NCBI RefSeq assembly: GCF_000308815.1 | Contig: NZ_BAFX01000109.1 | Location: 1-63,117, forward strand | Direction of reading: 5' to 3' | Length of the DNA stretch: 63,117 bases | Source of the DNA: Nocardia concava NBRC 100430 | GTDB taxonomy: Bacteria > Actinomycetota > Actinomycetes > Mycobacteriales > Mycobacteriaceae | Shown: one piece after another, positions 16,829 to 24,655 of the stretch | How the letters are laid out: each line of letters starts with the position of its first letter | How positions within the stretch are numbered: position 1 is the stretch's first letter | Program-made: the position numbers and the translations under genes | Notes under the pieces: model-generated | Told to the model about the DNA's origin: nothing | Databases searched by the model: none | The model's input: the letters and a program-made list of their open reading frames with translations, nothing else

Positions 16829-18181
16829 GTGTCAGAGATTGTGAGCAAGCGCTCTTCCCGCAATGCCAAGCTGGCCAAGATTCCACTCGGCATCGCAGGG
16901 CGGGCGGCCGTGGGTTTCGGCCGCAAACTTGCCGGGGGAGACAAGCAGGAGATCAACGCCGAGCTGAACCAGAAGGCCGCCGAACAGCTGTTCGCGGTGC
17001 TCGGTGAGCTCAAGGGCGGGGCCATGAAGTTCGGCCAGGCGCTTTCGGTGATGGAGGCCGCCGTCCCGGAGGAGTTCGGCGAGCACTACCGCGAGGCGCT
17101 CACCAAGCTGCAGGCCGCCGCGCCGCCCATGCCCGCCGCCGCGGTGCACCGGCAGCTGGATCAGCAGCTGGGAACCGGTTGGCGGCAACGCTTCCGGGAG
17201 TTCGACGACCAGCCCACCGCCTCGGCCAGCATCGGCCAGGTGCACAAGGCCATCTGGTCCGACGGCCGCGTGGTCGCGGTGAAGGTGCAGTATCCGGGCG
17301 CGGACGAGGCGCTGCGCGCCGATCTCAAGACCCTCAACCGGATGGCGGGCATGATGGGCGCGCTGATTCCGGGCGCGGACGTCAAGCCGATCCTGGCCGA
17401 GATCAGCGAGCGCACCGAGGAGGAGCTGGACTACCGCATCGAGGGCGGGCACCAGCGCCAGTTCGCCAAGGCCTTCGACGGGCATCCGCGGTTCCTGGTG
17501 CCGAAGGTGGTGGCCAGCGCGCCGAAGGTGATCGTCACCGAGTGGCTGGACGGCGCCACGCCGGTCTCCAAGATCATCCAGCGCGGCATGGAGGATCCCG
17601 AGGGCACGGTCGAGGAGCGCAACCGCACCGCGGCGCTGATGGGCGAATTCCATTTCAGCTCACCGGCCATCGCGGGCCTGCTGCACGCCGATCCGCATCC
17701 GGGCAACTTCATGGTGCTCGAGGACGGCCGGCTCGCGGTCATCGACTACGGCGCCTGCGCTCCCCTACCCAACGGCTTCCCCAAGATCCTGGGGCAGATG
17801 GTGGCACTCGAGGTCGAGGAGCGCTACGACGAGCTGACCGCGCTGCTGCACGACAACGGCTGGGTCATCCCCGGCAAGACGGTCAGCATCGAGGAGATCC
17901 AGTCCTACCTGCGTCCCTTCACCGACCCCATCAAGACCGAGACCTTCCACTTCACCCGCCGCTGGATGCAACGCGTCGCGGGCAAGGCCACCGACATCTC
18001 CAACTCCGAGATGATGAAAACCGCCCGCTCGCTTCAACTCCCGGCCGAACACGTCATGATCTTCCGCGTCCTCGGCGGCTCCGTCGGCATCTGTGCCCAA
18101 CTCGACGCCGAAGTCCCCTTCATGAAACTCATGCGCGACTGGGTCCCCGGCTACGCCGAAACCCTCAGCGCCGCAAGCTGA
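16829..18181 (+). CDS. ABC1/ADCK-type atypical kinase, Rv3197-like
   Basis: ABC1-family (UbiB/ADCK-like) protein kinase or ATPase of 450 aa. Family motifs are ELKGGAMKFGQALSVMEA (the KxGQ motif, about residue 62), SASIGQVHKAIW, VAVKVQYPGADEALRAD with the ATP-binding Lys, LLHADPHPGNFMV (catalytic loop) and VIDYGACAPLPNG (metal-binding DYG, in place of DFG). The GTG at 16829 matches the start of the M. tuberculosis homologue (SEI...). An upstream GTG at 16745 overlaps the previous stop as GTGA and has AAGGAG seven bases before it, giving 28 extra residues; either is possible. ABC1 proteins act in isoprenoid-lipid metabolism; the actinobacterial role is unclear. Confidence 0.88.
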   Translation: MSEIVSKRSSRNAKLAKIPLGIAGRAAVGFGRKLAGGDKQEINAELNQKAAEQLFAVLGELKGGAMKFGQALSVMEAAVPEEFGEHYREALTKLQAAAPPMPAAAVHRQLDQQLGTGWRQRFREFDDQPTASASIGQVHKAIWSDGRVVAVKVQYPGADEALRADLKTLNRMAGMMGALIPGADVKPILAEISERTEEELDYRIEGGHQRQFAKAFDGHPRFLVPKVVASAPKVIVTEWLDGATPVSKIIQRGMEDPEGTVEERNRTAALMGEFHFSSPAIAGLLHADPHPGNFMVLEDGRLAVIDYGACAPLPNGFPKILGQMVALEVEERYDELTALLHDNGWVIPGKTVSIEEIQSYLRPFTDPIKTETFHFTRRWMQRVAGKATDISNSEMMKTARSLQLPAEHVMIFRVLGGSVGICAQLDAEVPFMKLMRDWVPGYAETLSAAS

Positions 18182-18228
18182 CACCCCGACAGCTCGCTTG
18201 GCACGTTTGAAAAGCGTTCCAGCGCAAA

Positions 18229-18260
18229 ACGACCCGCTTACCACACGGTAAGCGGGTCGT
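18229..18260. terminator. bidirectional terminator hairpin
   Basis: ACGACCCGCTTACC (18229-18242) pairs perfectly with 18247-18260 around ACAC. It lies between the convergent ABC1 kinase and whiB7 genes. Confidence 0.8.
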
Positions 18261-18291
18261 ATGCGTTCAACTCCCCCGGAAGCCGGGGTAC

Positions 18292-18612
18292 TCATGCCAC
18301 CGCGACCTTGCGCGGACGCCCACGGGGGCGCTTGCGGGCGATCACGACACCCTGGTCGAAGATCTCGCCACCCCAGACACCCCAGGGCTCAGCGCGATCC
18401 AGAGCCGCCGACAGGCAGCCCTGACGGATCGGGCAAGACGCGCACAGCGTCTTCGCCTCTTCCAGCTGGGCGGGAGACTCGGCGAACCACAGGTCCGGGT
18501 TGCCGACTCGGCAGGGGATGGAGATGGTGACCGTCCGGCGGGTGCGGGCGGTCGTGTTGGCCACGGTGTTGCGGCATGTCACTCGTTCACGGATGACCGT
18601 GGTGGTAGACAC
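18292..18612 (-). CDS. whiB7: WhiB7 redox-sensitive antibiotic-resistance regulator
   Basis: WhiB-family iron-sulfur transcription factor, 106 aa. Cys34, Cys57, Cys60 and Cys66 bind the 4Fe-4S cluster; the GVWGGE beta-turn and the C-terminal AT-hook RPRGRPRK are diagnostic for WhiB7, as is the segment AEPWGVWGGEIFDQG shared with M. tuberculosis WhiB7. It partners sigma-A to activate intrinsic resistance genes after ribosome-targeting antibiotics and redox stress. The start is a GTG with AAGGAG six bases upstream; there is an unusual N-terminal extension with an extra Cys13. The promoter, leader ORF and attenuator upstream (18685-19228) suggest autoregulation and translation-coupled attenuation. 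Confidence 0.95.
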   Translation of the reverse strand: MSTTTVIRERVTCRNTVANTTARTRRTVTISIPCRVGNPDLWFAESPAQLEEAKTLCASCPIRQGCLSAALDRAEPWGVWGGEIFDQGVVIARKRPRGRPRKVAVA

Positions 18613-18684
18613 GTCGGGCTCCTTCAGCTCGTGCTTTCGGTCGTTCGGTGTGTTCGCGAAGACCGGTGCCGGTGGCTGAGGGCC

Positions 18685-18730
18685 GATAAAACAATGGCCA
18701 CGGTATTCGCGCTTTTCGCGATCCGTGGCC
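18685..18730 (-). terminator. attenuator (intrinsic terminator) in the whiB7 leader
   Basis: On the minus strand GGCCACGG (18730-18723) pairs with CCGTGGCC (18703-18696), enclosing a smaller CGC/GCG hairpin, and is followed directly by ATTGTTTTATC. A terminator lying between a leader ORF and whiB7 fits the attenuation known for whiB7 in mycobacteria. Confidence 0.75.
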
Positions 18731-18751
18731 AGGAGGTCTGGGAGTGGTTCC

Positions 18752-19114
18752 CTACCTGAGTCGACTTCGGTGTCGACTCCTGATCACGGTCGCTGGGTCG
18801 GTGGTGTTGGGGCGGACTGCCGTCAGATGGACCGGACGCTCGGTTCCGGCCGGATCGGCGACGAACTCGACGGCCGCATATGCGGCAGCCGGCTGCCAGT
18901 CACCCTTGGGCTTGTCCTGCATGATCACGATCTGCTTGTCCGCTTGGGCTTTGCTTGCAAAGACCTGAAGGCCCAGATCGGCATTCACGCCGGACACACG
19001 AATCCCCTGCAACGCGAGGATCCCCCGGGAGGCGGACGCCAGGGACATGACAGGTGCGCATGCGAAACGCCCGGCGATACTGCCGGTCGAGATGCTGTTC
19101 ACGATGCCGTTCAT
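18752..19114 (-). CDS. 120-aa leader ORF upstream of whiB7
   Basis: An ORF of 120 codons transcribed towards whiB7. Its ATG at 19114 is preceded by AAGGAGGGAGG, one of the strongest ribosome binding sites of the window, and it ends with a TAG 22 bp before the attenuator stem. I do not recognise the protein; it has VMSLASASRGILALQG, then IVIMQDKPKGDWQPAAAYAA, and a basic end (IRSRHRSRLR). The last codons lie in a perfect 8-bp hairpin (18758-18765 with 18772-18779). Position between a WhiB7-type promoter and the attenuator suggests that its translation senses ribosome stalling. It may be regulatory, a functional small protein, or both; known whiB7 upstream ORFs are usually shorter. Confidence 0.65.
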   Translation of the reverse strand: MNGIVNSISTGSIAGRFACAPVMSLASASRGILALQGIRVSGVNADLGLQVFASKAQADKQIVIMQDKPKGDWQPAAAYAAVEFVADPAGTERPVHLTAVRPNTTDPATVIRSRHRSRLR

Positions 19115-19194
19115 TGGTCTGCCTCCCTCCTTCACTCGTATGCGATCAGTTGTCTAAAGCGCGCGGGTTCTTCCCCGGTGCATGTGAACCACAC

Positions 19195-19228
19195 TAGGTA
19201 GTCGTACGGATGCACACAACCTATTTTT
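19195..19228 (-). promoter_or_regulatory. WhiB7-type autoregulated promoter
   Basis: On the minus strand AAAAATA (19228-19222) is followed directly by GGTTG (19221-19217), a 16-bp spacer and TACCTA (19200-19195). An A-tract next to GGTTG upstream of a -10 element is the pattern reported for WhiB7/WblC-dependent promoters. Transcription would start near 19187, giving a leader of about 575 nt. Confidence 0.7.
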
Positions 19229-19269
19229 GACCTGCGGTTTTGGGGGCTTGCCCACATTTTCTTTCGGGA

Positions 19270-21429
19270 CTAGGAAGAGTCGCGGAGCCGCGACCGCACG
19301 ATCGCGAGCACATCCGCCCCGTATGTCTGCAGCTTCTTGGCCCCGATGCCCGGGATCGACACCAGTGCCTTGTCGTCGGCGGGCCGTTGTTCGGCGATGG
19401 CTGTCAAGGTCGTATCGCTGAACACCACAAAATGGGGCAGCTTCAGTTCGTCGGCCTTCTCGCGACGCCATTCCTGCAGGGCCACCAGCAGTTCCGGGTC
19501 GATGTCGGCCGGGCAGCGCGAGCAGCGGCCGAGCATGGTGGCCTGGGTGTTCAGCAGTGGACGGCCGCAGACGCGGCAGGTCGGGTGCACGCGTTTGGGG
19601 CCGGGGCGGCGGTCGGTGGTGTGGGTCGCGATGCGCGAGGCCGGGGAATCATCGGGGACCAGGCCGATGAGGAACCGGGAGCGGCGGCGCACCTTGCGGC
19701 CGCCCGCGGAACGGGCCAGCGCCCAGGACAACTGGAGGTGCTCGCGCGCGCGGGTGACGCCGACGTAGAGCAGGCGGCGTTCCTCCTCCAGGGCGGCCTC
19801 ATCGGAAACCGTTGCGTCCGGGCCGAGTACGTGCTGGATGGGCATGGTGCCGTCGGCCAGGCCGACCAGGAACACCGCATCCCATTCCAGGCCCTTGGCC
19901 GCGTGCAGCGAGGCCAGGGTGATGCCCTGCACGGTCGGTGGGTGCCGGGCCTCGGCGCGGGCGGCCAGCTCGCGCAGCAGGCCGGTCAGGTCGAGTTCGG
20001 GGTCGTGCTCGGCGAGTTCCTCGGTCAGCTGGACCAGGGCCATGAAGGACGACCACTTCTCGCGGGCCTGCACACCGACGGGCTCTTCCTTGGTGAGCCC
20101 GATCCCAGCCAGCGCAGCGCGGACCAGGGTGACCAGTTTTTCGCCGCGGGCATCGGGCAGGTCCTCGCGGTTGGCGGTCTGGCGCAGGGTGGAGACCGCC
20201 TGCCGCACCTCGGGCCGGTTGAAGAAGCCCTCGCCGCCGCGCACCTGGTAGGCGATGCCCGCCTCGGTCAACGCCTGCTCGTAGACCTCCGACTGGGCGT
20301 TGATGCGGTAGAGGATCGCGATCTCGGATGCGGGAACACCGTTTCCGAGCAGTTTGGCGACCGCCTTGGCGACGGCGGCGGCCTCGGCGGGCTCGTCGTC
20401 GAATTCGGCGAAGGTCGGTTCGGGTCCGTCCGGGCGCTGGCCGATGAGCTGCAGCCGGGTGCCCGCGATGCGGCCGCGGGCCGCCCCGATCACCCGGTTG
20501 GCCAGCGACACCACCTGCGGCGTGGAGCGGTAGTCCCGTTCCAGGCGGACCACGGTCGCGTCCGGGAAGCGGCGGGAGAAGTCGAGCAGATAGGAAGGGC
20601 TGGCCCCGGTGAAGGAGTAGATGGTCTGGTTGGCGTCGCCGACCACGGTCAGATCGTCGCGATCGCCCAACCAGGCGTCGAGCACCCGCTGCTGCAGCGG
20701 GGTGACGTCCTGGTACTCGTCCACCACGAAACAGCGGTACCGGCCGCGGAACTCCTCGGCGACCGAGGTGTAGTCCTCGAGCGCGGCGGCGGTGTGCAGC
20801 AGCAGATCGTCGAAGTCGAGCAGCAGGCCCTCGGGCGTGGTCTTGAGCGCCTCGTAGTAGGTGTAGACCGCGGAGACCTTCTTGGCCTCGAACGGCACGT
20901 CGCGGTGGCGGCGGCCCACTTCACCGGCGTAATCCTCGGGCGCGATGAGCGAGCCCTTGGCCCATTCGATCTCGCTGATCAGATCGCGCAGGCTGTCGGT
21001 GTCGGTGGGCAGCCCGGCCCGCCCGGCGGCCTGAGCCACGATGGGGAACTTGCCGTCGATGAGCCGCCACGGCACATCGCCCACGACCTGGGGCCAGAAG
21101 TATTTGAGCTGCCGCAGCGCGGCGGCGTGGAAGGTGCGGGCCTGCACCTGCCCGGCCTCACCGCTCAAACCCAAGGCACGCAACCGATTCCGCAGCTCCC
21201 CCGCCGCACGGGCGGTGAACGTCACCGATAGCACCTGATCGGCCCGCACGTGCCCGGCCGAGACCAGATGCGCGATGCGGTGGGTGATGGTGCGCGTCTT
21301 GCCCGTTCCCGCGCCGGCCAGCACGCACACCGGTCCCCGGGGCGCGCGCACGGCCGCGGCCTGCTCGGCATCGAGTTCGTCGAGCCGGAGCTGGGCCTGG
21401 GTGGTCGCGGCAGTCACGCGCTCCATCAT
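19270..21429 (-). CDS. uvrD2: ATP-dependent DNA helicase UvrD2
   Basis: Superfamily 1A 3'-5' helicase of 719 aa. Walker A is AGAGTGKTRT near residue 41, motif II VDEYQD, motif III VGDANQTIYSF, and later motifs VRLERDYRST and VTRAREHL. After the motor comes the tetracysteine segment CRVCGRP...CSRCPAD (about 600-630) and a C-terminal HRDC domain (VSIPGIGAKKLQTYG), the architecture known for mycobacterial UvrD2, which is essential there. The start ATG at 21429 has GGAGGG seven bases upstream. It lies upstream of the whiB7 promoter, as in M. tuberculosis. Confidence 0.93.
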   Translation of the reverse strand: MMERVTAATTQAQLRLDELDAEQAAAVRAPRGPVCVLAGAGTGKTRTITHRIAHLVSAGHVRADQVLSVTFTARAAGELRNRLRALGLSGEAGQVQARTFHAAALRQLKYFWPQVVGDVPWRLIDGKFPIVAQAAGRAGLPTDTDSLRDLISEIEWAKGSLIAPEDYAGEVGRRHRDVPFEAKKVSAVYTYYEALKTTPEGLLLDFDDLLLHTAAALEDYTSVAEEFRGRYRCFVVDEYQDVTPLQQRVLDAWLGDRDDLTVVGDANQTIYSFTGASPSYLLDFSRRFPDATVVRLERDYRSTPQVVSLANRVIGAARGRIAGTRLQLIGQRPDGPEPTFAEFDDEPAEAAAVAKAVAKLLGNGVPASEIAILYRINAQSEVYEQALTEAGIAYQVRGGEGFFNRPEVRQAVSTLRQTANREDLPDARGEKLVTLVRAALAGIGLTKEEPVGVQAREKWSSFMALVQLTEELAEHDPELDLTGLLRELAARAEARHPPTVQGITLASLHAAKGLEWDAVFLVGLADGTMPIQHVLGPDATVSDEAALEEERRLLYVGVTRAREHLQLSWALARSAGGRKVRRRSRFLIGLVPDDSPASRIATHTTDRRPGPKRVHPTCRVCGRPLLNTQATMLGRCSRCPADIDPELLVALQEWRREKADELKLPHFVVFSDTTLTAIAEQRPADDKALVSIPGIGAKKLQTYGADVLAIVRSRLRDSS

Positions 21430-21516
21430 GACAGTGCCCTCCGACAGGTGCGGCGGCCCTCGGCGTGGCGGCACGGAAACCGGGCAGATGCCGGGCGGTC
21501 CGGTTAGCGTGCGGAT

Positions 21517-22812
21517 GTGGTCAATGAGACACCTGGGACCGGCGGCGCTGAGACACCGGAGACCGGCAAGGCCGGAACACCCGATACCGGCGGCGACGCG
21601 TCAACCGAGACATATGAGCGGCACGCGAGTTGGATCGAGCTGTTCTTCGACCTCGTCGCGGTGGCGGGCATCGGCCAACTGACCCACCTGCTGCACCGGG
21701 GACCCTCACTGGGCGATTTCGCCCTGTACGTGGCGCTCTACCTGGCCTTTTGGATGGTGTGGGCCTGCATCACGCTGTACGGCAATATCGAGCGTGACAA
21801 CGCTCGGGTGCCGTTGATGCTCGCGGCCATGCTGGGTCTGGGCTTGATGGCCGCCGCGGTGCCAGGGATTCCGGAGCGGCACGCCACCACCTTCGCCGCG
21901 GTGTATGTCTTGGTCCGGCTCGGGTCCGAGCACCTGTTCGGCCGCGGCCGGATCGTGGTCGACTGGCCGTCGATGCAGCTCACGATCGGCGTGTACCCGT
22001 GGGTCATCTCGCTGTGGGTCGGCGAGCCGGGCAAGTACTGGCTGTGGGCGGTGGGTCTGGCGCTGGATCTGTACGTCATGTTCGCGATCAGCGGCGAGAA
22101 GATGCTGGCCGAAGGGCGCAAGCGGCTGCAGGCCAGGGTGCGCCGCATCCAGCAGAGCCCGCGCTACGACCCCGACCGTTTCGAGCGACGCAAAGTCCCG
22201 AAAATGGAAGTGCTGCACGCGGATCCGGCGCACCTGGGCGAACGCCTCGGCCTCTACGTGATCATCGTGCTCGGTGAGGGGGTCATCGCGATCATCACCG
22301 CGCTCGGCGGCGTCCAATGGAACGCCGGGGTGTTGGCTCTCGCCTTCGCCGCCTTCGTCATCCTGGCCGGCCTGTGGGCGCTGACGCTGCTGTTCGGTTT
22401 CATCCCCCGGCTCATCGTCGACGTCGTCGCCGCCGAGAACGAACCGTGGCAACGCATCATGCTCACCCACTGCGGCGTCACCGGCGCGATCGCCACCCTG
22501 GCAGCAGGATTGGGCCTGGCCATGGACCACGCCCACGGCCACCTCACCACCGGCGTCGGCTGGGCGCTGTGCGGCGGCGCCGCAGCCTATTTCGCGGTAG
22601 TCGGCGTGAGCGGCGTGCGTAGCGGCGCCGGGTGGCGCTGGCTCCTGGTCTGGCCCCTCCCCTGCGCAGCACTCGCCGTAATCCTCGGCGTCTTCGCCAC
22701 CCACCTCACCGCCCTGCCGCTGGTATGCGCGGTCGCGGCGCTGGTCATCTGGCCGCTGCTGTGGGAGACCTGGGCAGCGGGCAAGTGGCGCAACGGTTCC
22801 GGCGCGGCGTAG
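21517..22812 (+). CDS. low temperature requirement protein A (LtrA) family membrane protein
   Basis: Integral membrane protein of 431 aa. After a Gly/Thr-rich disordered N terminus (about 30 residues) comes the LtrA signature YERHASWIELFFDLVAVAGIGQL, then about ten predicted membrane helices. A cytoplasmic charged loop (RKRLQARVRRIQQSPRYDPD) is found near residue 205, and LYVIIVLGEGVIAIITAL is another conserved LtrA motif. The family is widespread; the name comes from Listeria cold growth, and its biochemical role is not established. The start is a GTG. It is divergent from uvrD2 and followed by the palindromic repeat at 22824. Confidence 0.85.
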   Translation: MVNETPGTGGAETPETGKAGTPDTGGDASTETYERHASWIELFFDLVAVAGIGQLTHLLHRGPSLGDFALYVALYLAFWMVWACITLYGNIERDNARVPLMLAAMLGLGLMAAAVPGIPERHATTFAAVYVLVRLGSEHLFGRGRIVVDWPSMQLTIGVYPWVISLWVGEPGKYWLWAVGLALDLYVMFAISGEKMLAEGRKRLQARVRRIQQSPRYDPDRFERRKVPKMEVLHADPAHLGERLGLYVIIVLGEGVIAIITALGGVQWNAGVLALAFAAFVILAGLWALTLLFGFIPRLIVDVVAAENEPWQRIMLTHCGVTGAIATLAAGLGLAMDHAHGHLTTGVGWALCGGAAAYFAVVGVSGVRSGAGWRWLLVWPLPCAALAVILGVFATHLTALPLVCAVAALVIWPLLWETWAAGKWRNGSGAA

Positions 22813-22823
22813 GAGTGCCCCTC

Positions 22824-22927
22824 GTCATCCCGGCGTGCTTTTGGCCGGGATCCATGGCGGCACGGTGGATTCCGGCCAAGAGCACGCCGGAATGACGGGG
22901 TCATGCACGCCGGAATGACGGGGTCAT
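22824..22927. repeat. 73-bp palindromic element, copy A, with tandem-duplicated right arm
   Basis: Core 22824-22896: left hairpin ATCCCGGC-9nt-GCCGGGAT, 11-nt centre flanked by CCA and TGG, right hairpin ATTCCGGC-9nt-GCCGGAAT. Loops GTGCTTTTG and CAAGAGCAC are nearly complementary. A 23-bp unit of the right end (22882-22904) is repeated exactly at 22905-22927, just before the MarR gene stop. The copy lies between convergent genes. Confidence 0.95.
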
Positions 22928-22928
22928 G

Positions 22929-23390
22929 TCAGCCGCGGTCGCGGAGTTGGCGTAGGGCGGCGGTGAAGCGCGGGCCACTGTCGCCGAGCGGGGCGAAGAA
23001 GTCGCGGTCGCAGGCTTCGACCGCGCCGATGGCCCGATTGACAAGGGCCGCACCGGATTCGGTGGGGACGAGGGATTTCGCGCGCTTGTCGGTGGGGTGG
23101 TCGCGGCGTTCGAGGAGACCCTTTTGTTCCAGGGTGCGCAGGACCTGGGAGGTCATCATGGGGTCGGTGGCGGCTTGATCGGCGATGTCGCGCTGGGTGA
23201 CCGGGTCGCCGCCCGACCGGCCGGTGAGCCAGGTCAGGGAGGCGAGCAGGACGAATTGGACGTGGGTGAGGTCGAAGGGGGCGAGGGCCGCGCGCTGGGC
23301 GGCCTGCCAGCGGTTGGTCACCTGCCAGAGCAAGAGGCCGGGGCTTTCGTCGGCGTGCTCGAATTCGGTGTGCAGTCCGCCATTCGTCAC
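22929..23390 (-). CDS. MarR-family transcriptional regulator
   Basis: Winged-helix regulator of 153 aa. The recognition region is DIADQAATDPMMTSQVLRTL (about 80-99), followed by the wing EQKGLLERRDHPTDKRAKSL, characteristic of MarR. The GTG start at 23390 overlaps the preceding EVE-gene stop as GTGA. It is the last gene of a three-gene operon SRPBCC-EVE-MarR, and a palindrome at 24238-24253 in front of the operon is the likely operator, so it may be autoregulated. Its effector is unknown. Confidence 0.88.
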   Translation of the reverse strand: MTNGGLHTEFEHADESPGLLLWQVTNRWQAAQRAALAPFDLTHVQFVLLASLTWLTGRSGGDPVTQRDIADQAATDPMMTSQVLRTLEQKGLLERRDHPTDKRAKSLVPTESGAALVNRAIGAVEACDRDFFAPLGDSGPRFTAALRQLRDRG

Positions 23391-23812
23391 TGGCCGACCA
23401 TAGCGCGCGAGATGAGGTCGAAATCGTGGGCGGTGAGTTCGACCAGGCCGCGGCGCAACACGATTCCCCAATTGGGGACGCTGGTGAGATCGAGTTCGGT
23501 GCGCAGGTCGTCGATCGGGACCTGGCGGGCGTCGGGGTCGTAGTCGACCGCGCGCCGCCACGGGCGGAAGCAGCCGCCCGCCTCCTCGACCTGCCAGGCC
23601 GGGCCCTCGGCGATGGTGCCGAGGGCGGTGAAGGATTTGATCGGTTCACCCTCGCGCATGCCGGTGCGGGGCGAGTAGTAGACGAGGCCGTCGCCGGGGC
23701 TCATGCGTTCCACGGCGGCGCGCTTGCCGTGATTGGCTTGTGCGAAGCCGAGTTCCACGCCGCGGCGGACATGGTCGCGGGAGACGACGCCGAGCCAGTA
23801 TCTGGTGGTCAT
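23387..23812 (-). CDS. EVE domain-containing protein
   Basis: A single-domain protein of 141 aa with the EVE (PUA-like, UPF0310) fold: YWLGVVSRDHVRRGVELGFA at the start, a central SPGDGLVYYSPRTGMREGEP and the C-terminal PIDDLRTELDLTSVPNWG. EVE domains read modified bases and often occur in restriction and defence contexts. Here the partners are an SRPBCC protein and a MarR regulator, both overlapping by ATGA or GTGA, so a modified-base sensor role in stress is possible but unproven. Confidence 0.82.
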   Translation of the reverse strand: MTTRYWLGVVSRDHVRRGVELGFAQANHGKRAAVERMSPGDGLVYYSPRTGMREGEPIKSFTALGTIAEGPAWQVEEAGGCFRPWRRAVDYDPDARQVPIDDLRTELDLTSVPNWGIVLRRGLVELTAHDFDLISRAMVGQ

Positions 23813-24231
23813 ACCAGCACCGCCTCGGCGGCCGCGACCAGCGCGTCGACATCGTGCTGCACGGTCTTGGCGAGGTCGCCGCCCAGGATCTTGTTCCAGA
23901 GTCCGCGCAGCGGGCCCTCCATGGTGATGCGGACCGTGACAGTGGTCAGACCATTTTCGACGACCACCTTGTGGGCGAAGATCAGCCGCGCGCCGAGCAG
24001 CTTGGACGTGTCGACGAATTCGGAATCGGTGAGCTTGGTGACCACGAATTTGGTCTTGGGACCGCCCTTGGGCTTGAGGGTCCCGGTCGCACCCTGGACG
24101 AACGGGCCATCGAGGACCACCCATTCGGTGTCCTGATTCCATTCCGGCCAGGTGGCCATGTCGGCCCACTTGGCGAAGAAGGCGGCGGGAGCGGCGGTCG
24201 AGGTGGCGGAGGCTTCAGCGATGAACGTCAT
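23809..24231 (-). CDS. SRPBCC-family (START-like) protein
   Basis: A 140-aa protein with the helix-grip SRPBCC fold, a hydrophobic-cavity family that binds lipids or polyketides. Family-like segments are APAAFFAKWADMATWPEWNQ, then VQGATGTLKPKGG and the C-terminal helix beginning NKILGGDLAKTVQHDVDAL. It is the first gene of the SRPBCC-EVE-MarR operon; the start ATG at 24231 lies seven bases from the palindrome at 24238 and no ribosome binding site is visible, so the transcript may be leaderless. Ligand unknown. Confidence 0.8.
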   Translation of the reverse strand: MTFIAEASATSTAAPAAFFAKWADMATWPEWNQDTEWVVLDGPFVQGATGTLKPKGGPKTKFVVTKLTDSEFVDTSKLLGARLIFAHKVVVENGLTTVTVRITMEGPLRGLWNKILGGDLAKTVQHDVDALVAAAEAVLV

Positions 24232-24237
24232 GCAATT

Positions 24238-24253
24238 AGTATGCGCGCTTACT
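24238..24253. promoter_or_regulatory. palindromic operator before the SRPBCC-EVE-MarR operon
   Basis: AGTATGCGCGCTTACT is a near-perfect 16-bp palindrome (AGTA-GCGCGC-TACT with a single mismatched pair) located immediately before the first start codon of the operon that ends with a MarR gene. Confidence 0.55.
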
Positions 24254-24340
24254 ATTTATCTCGTCAACCCCTGATCATCGATCCGCTCACAGCGCCCCGA
24301 TGAGGGGAACACGATCAGCTCGGAGTATGTTGCACGACTC

Positions 24341-24592
24341 GTGACTGCCACCGACCTGACCATGTACTCGACGACCTGGTGCGGCTACTGCCGTCGTCTC
24401 AAGACCCAGCTCGACGAGGCCGGGATCACCTACGAGGTGATCGACATCGAAGACCATCCCGAGGCCGCCGAGTTCGTCGGCAGCGTGAACAACGGCAACC
24501 ATGTGGTGCCGACGATCAAGTACCGGGACGGCTCGACCGCCACCAATCCGAGCCTGGCTCAGGTCAAGGAAGCACTCGCCACCATCGGCTGA
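24341..24592 (+). CDS. mrx1: mycoredoxin (glutaredoxin-like)
   Basis: Mycothiol-dependent glutaredoxin homologue of 83 aa. The active site is WCGYC with Cys14 and Cys17, the cis-Pro is in VVPTIKY, and FVGSVNNGNHVVPT matches M. tuberculosis mycoredoxin-1 (Rv3198A). It reduces mixed disulfides of proteins with mycothiol. The start is a GTG with no clear ribosome binding site. It is downstream of the SRPBCC operator on the other strand and convergent with nudC, with a strong terminator between them. Confidence 0.93.
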   Translation: MTATDLTMYSTTWCGYCRRLKTQLDEAGITYEVIDIEDHPEAAEFVGSVNNGNHVVPTIKYRDGSTATNPSLAQVKEALATIG

Positions 24593-24609
24593 GTTCCACC
24601 ACATATAGA

Positions 24610-24641
24610 TGAAGCCGCACACCGAGGGGTGTGCGGCTTCA
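24610..24641. terminator. bidirectional intrinsic terminator
   Basis: GAAGCCGCACACC (24611-24623) pairs perfectly with 24628-24640 around GAGG, extended by a T-A pair. It separates the convergent mycoredoxin and nudC genes. Confidence 0.88.
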
Positions 24642-24655
24642 CGCTGTGCCCTGAA

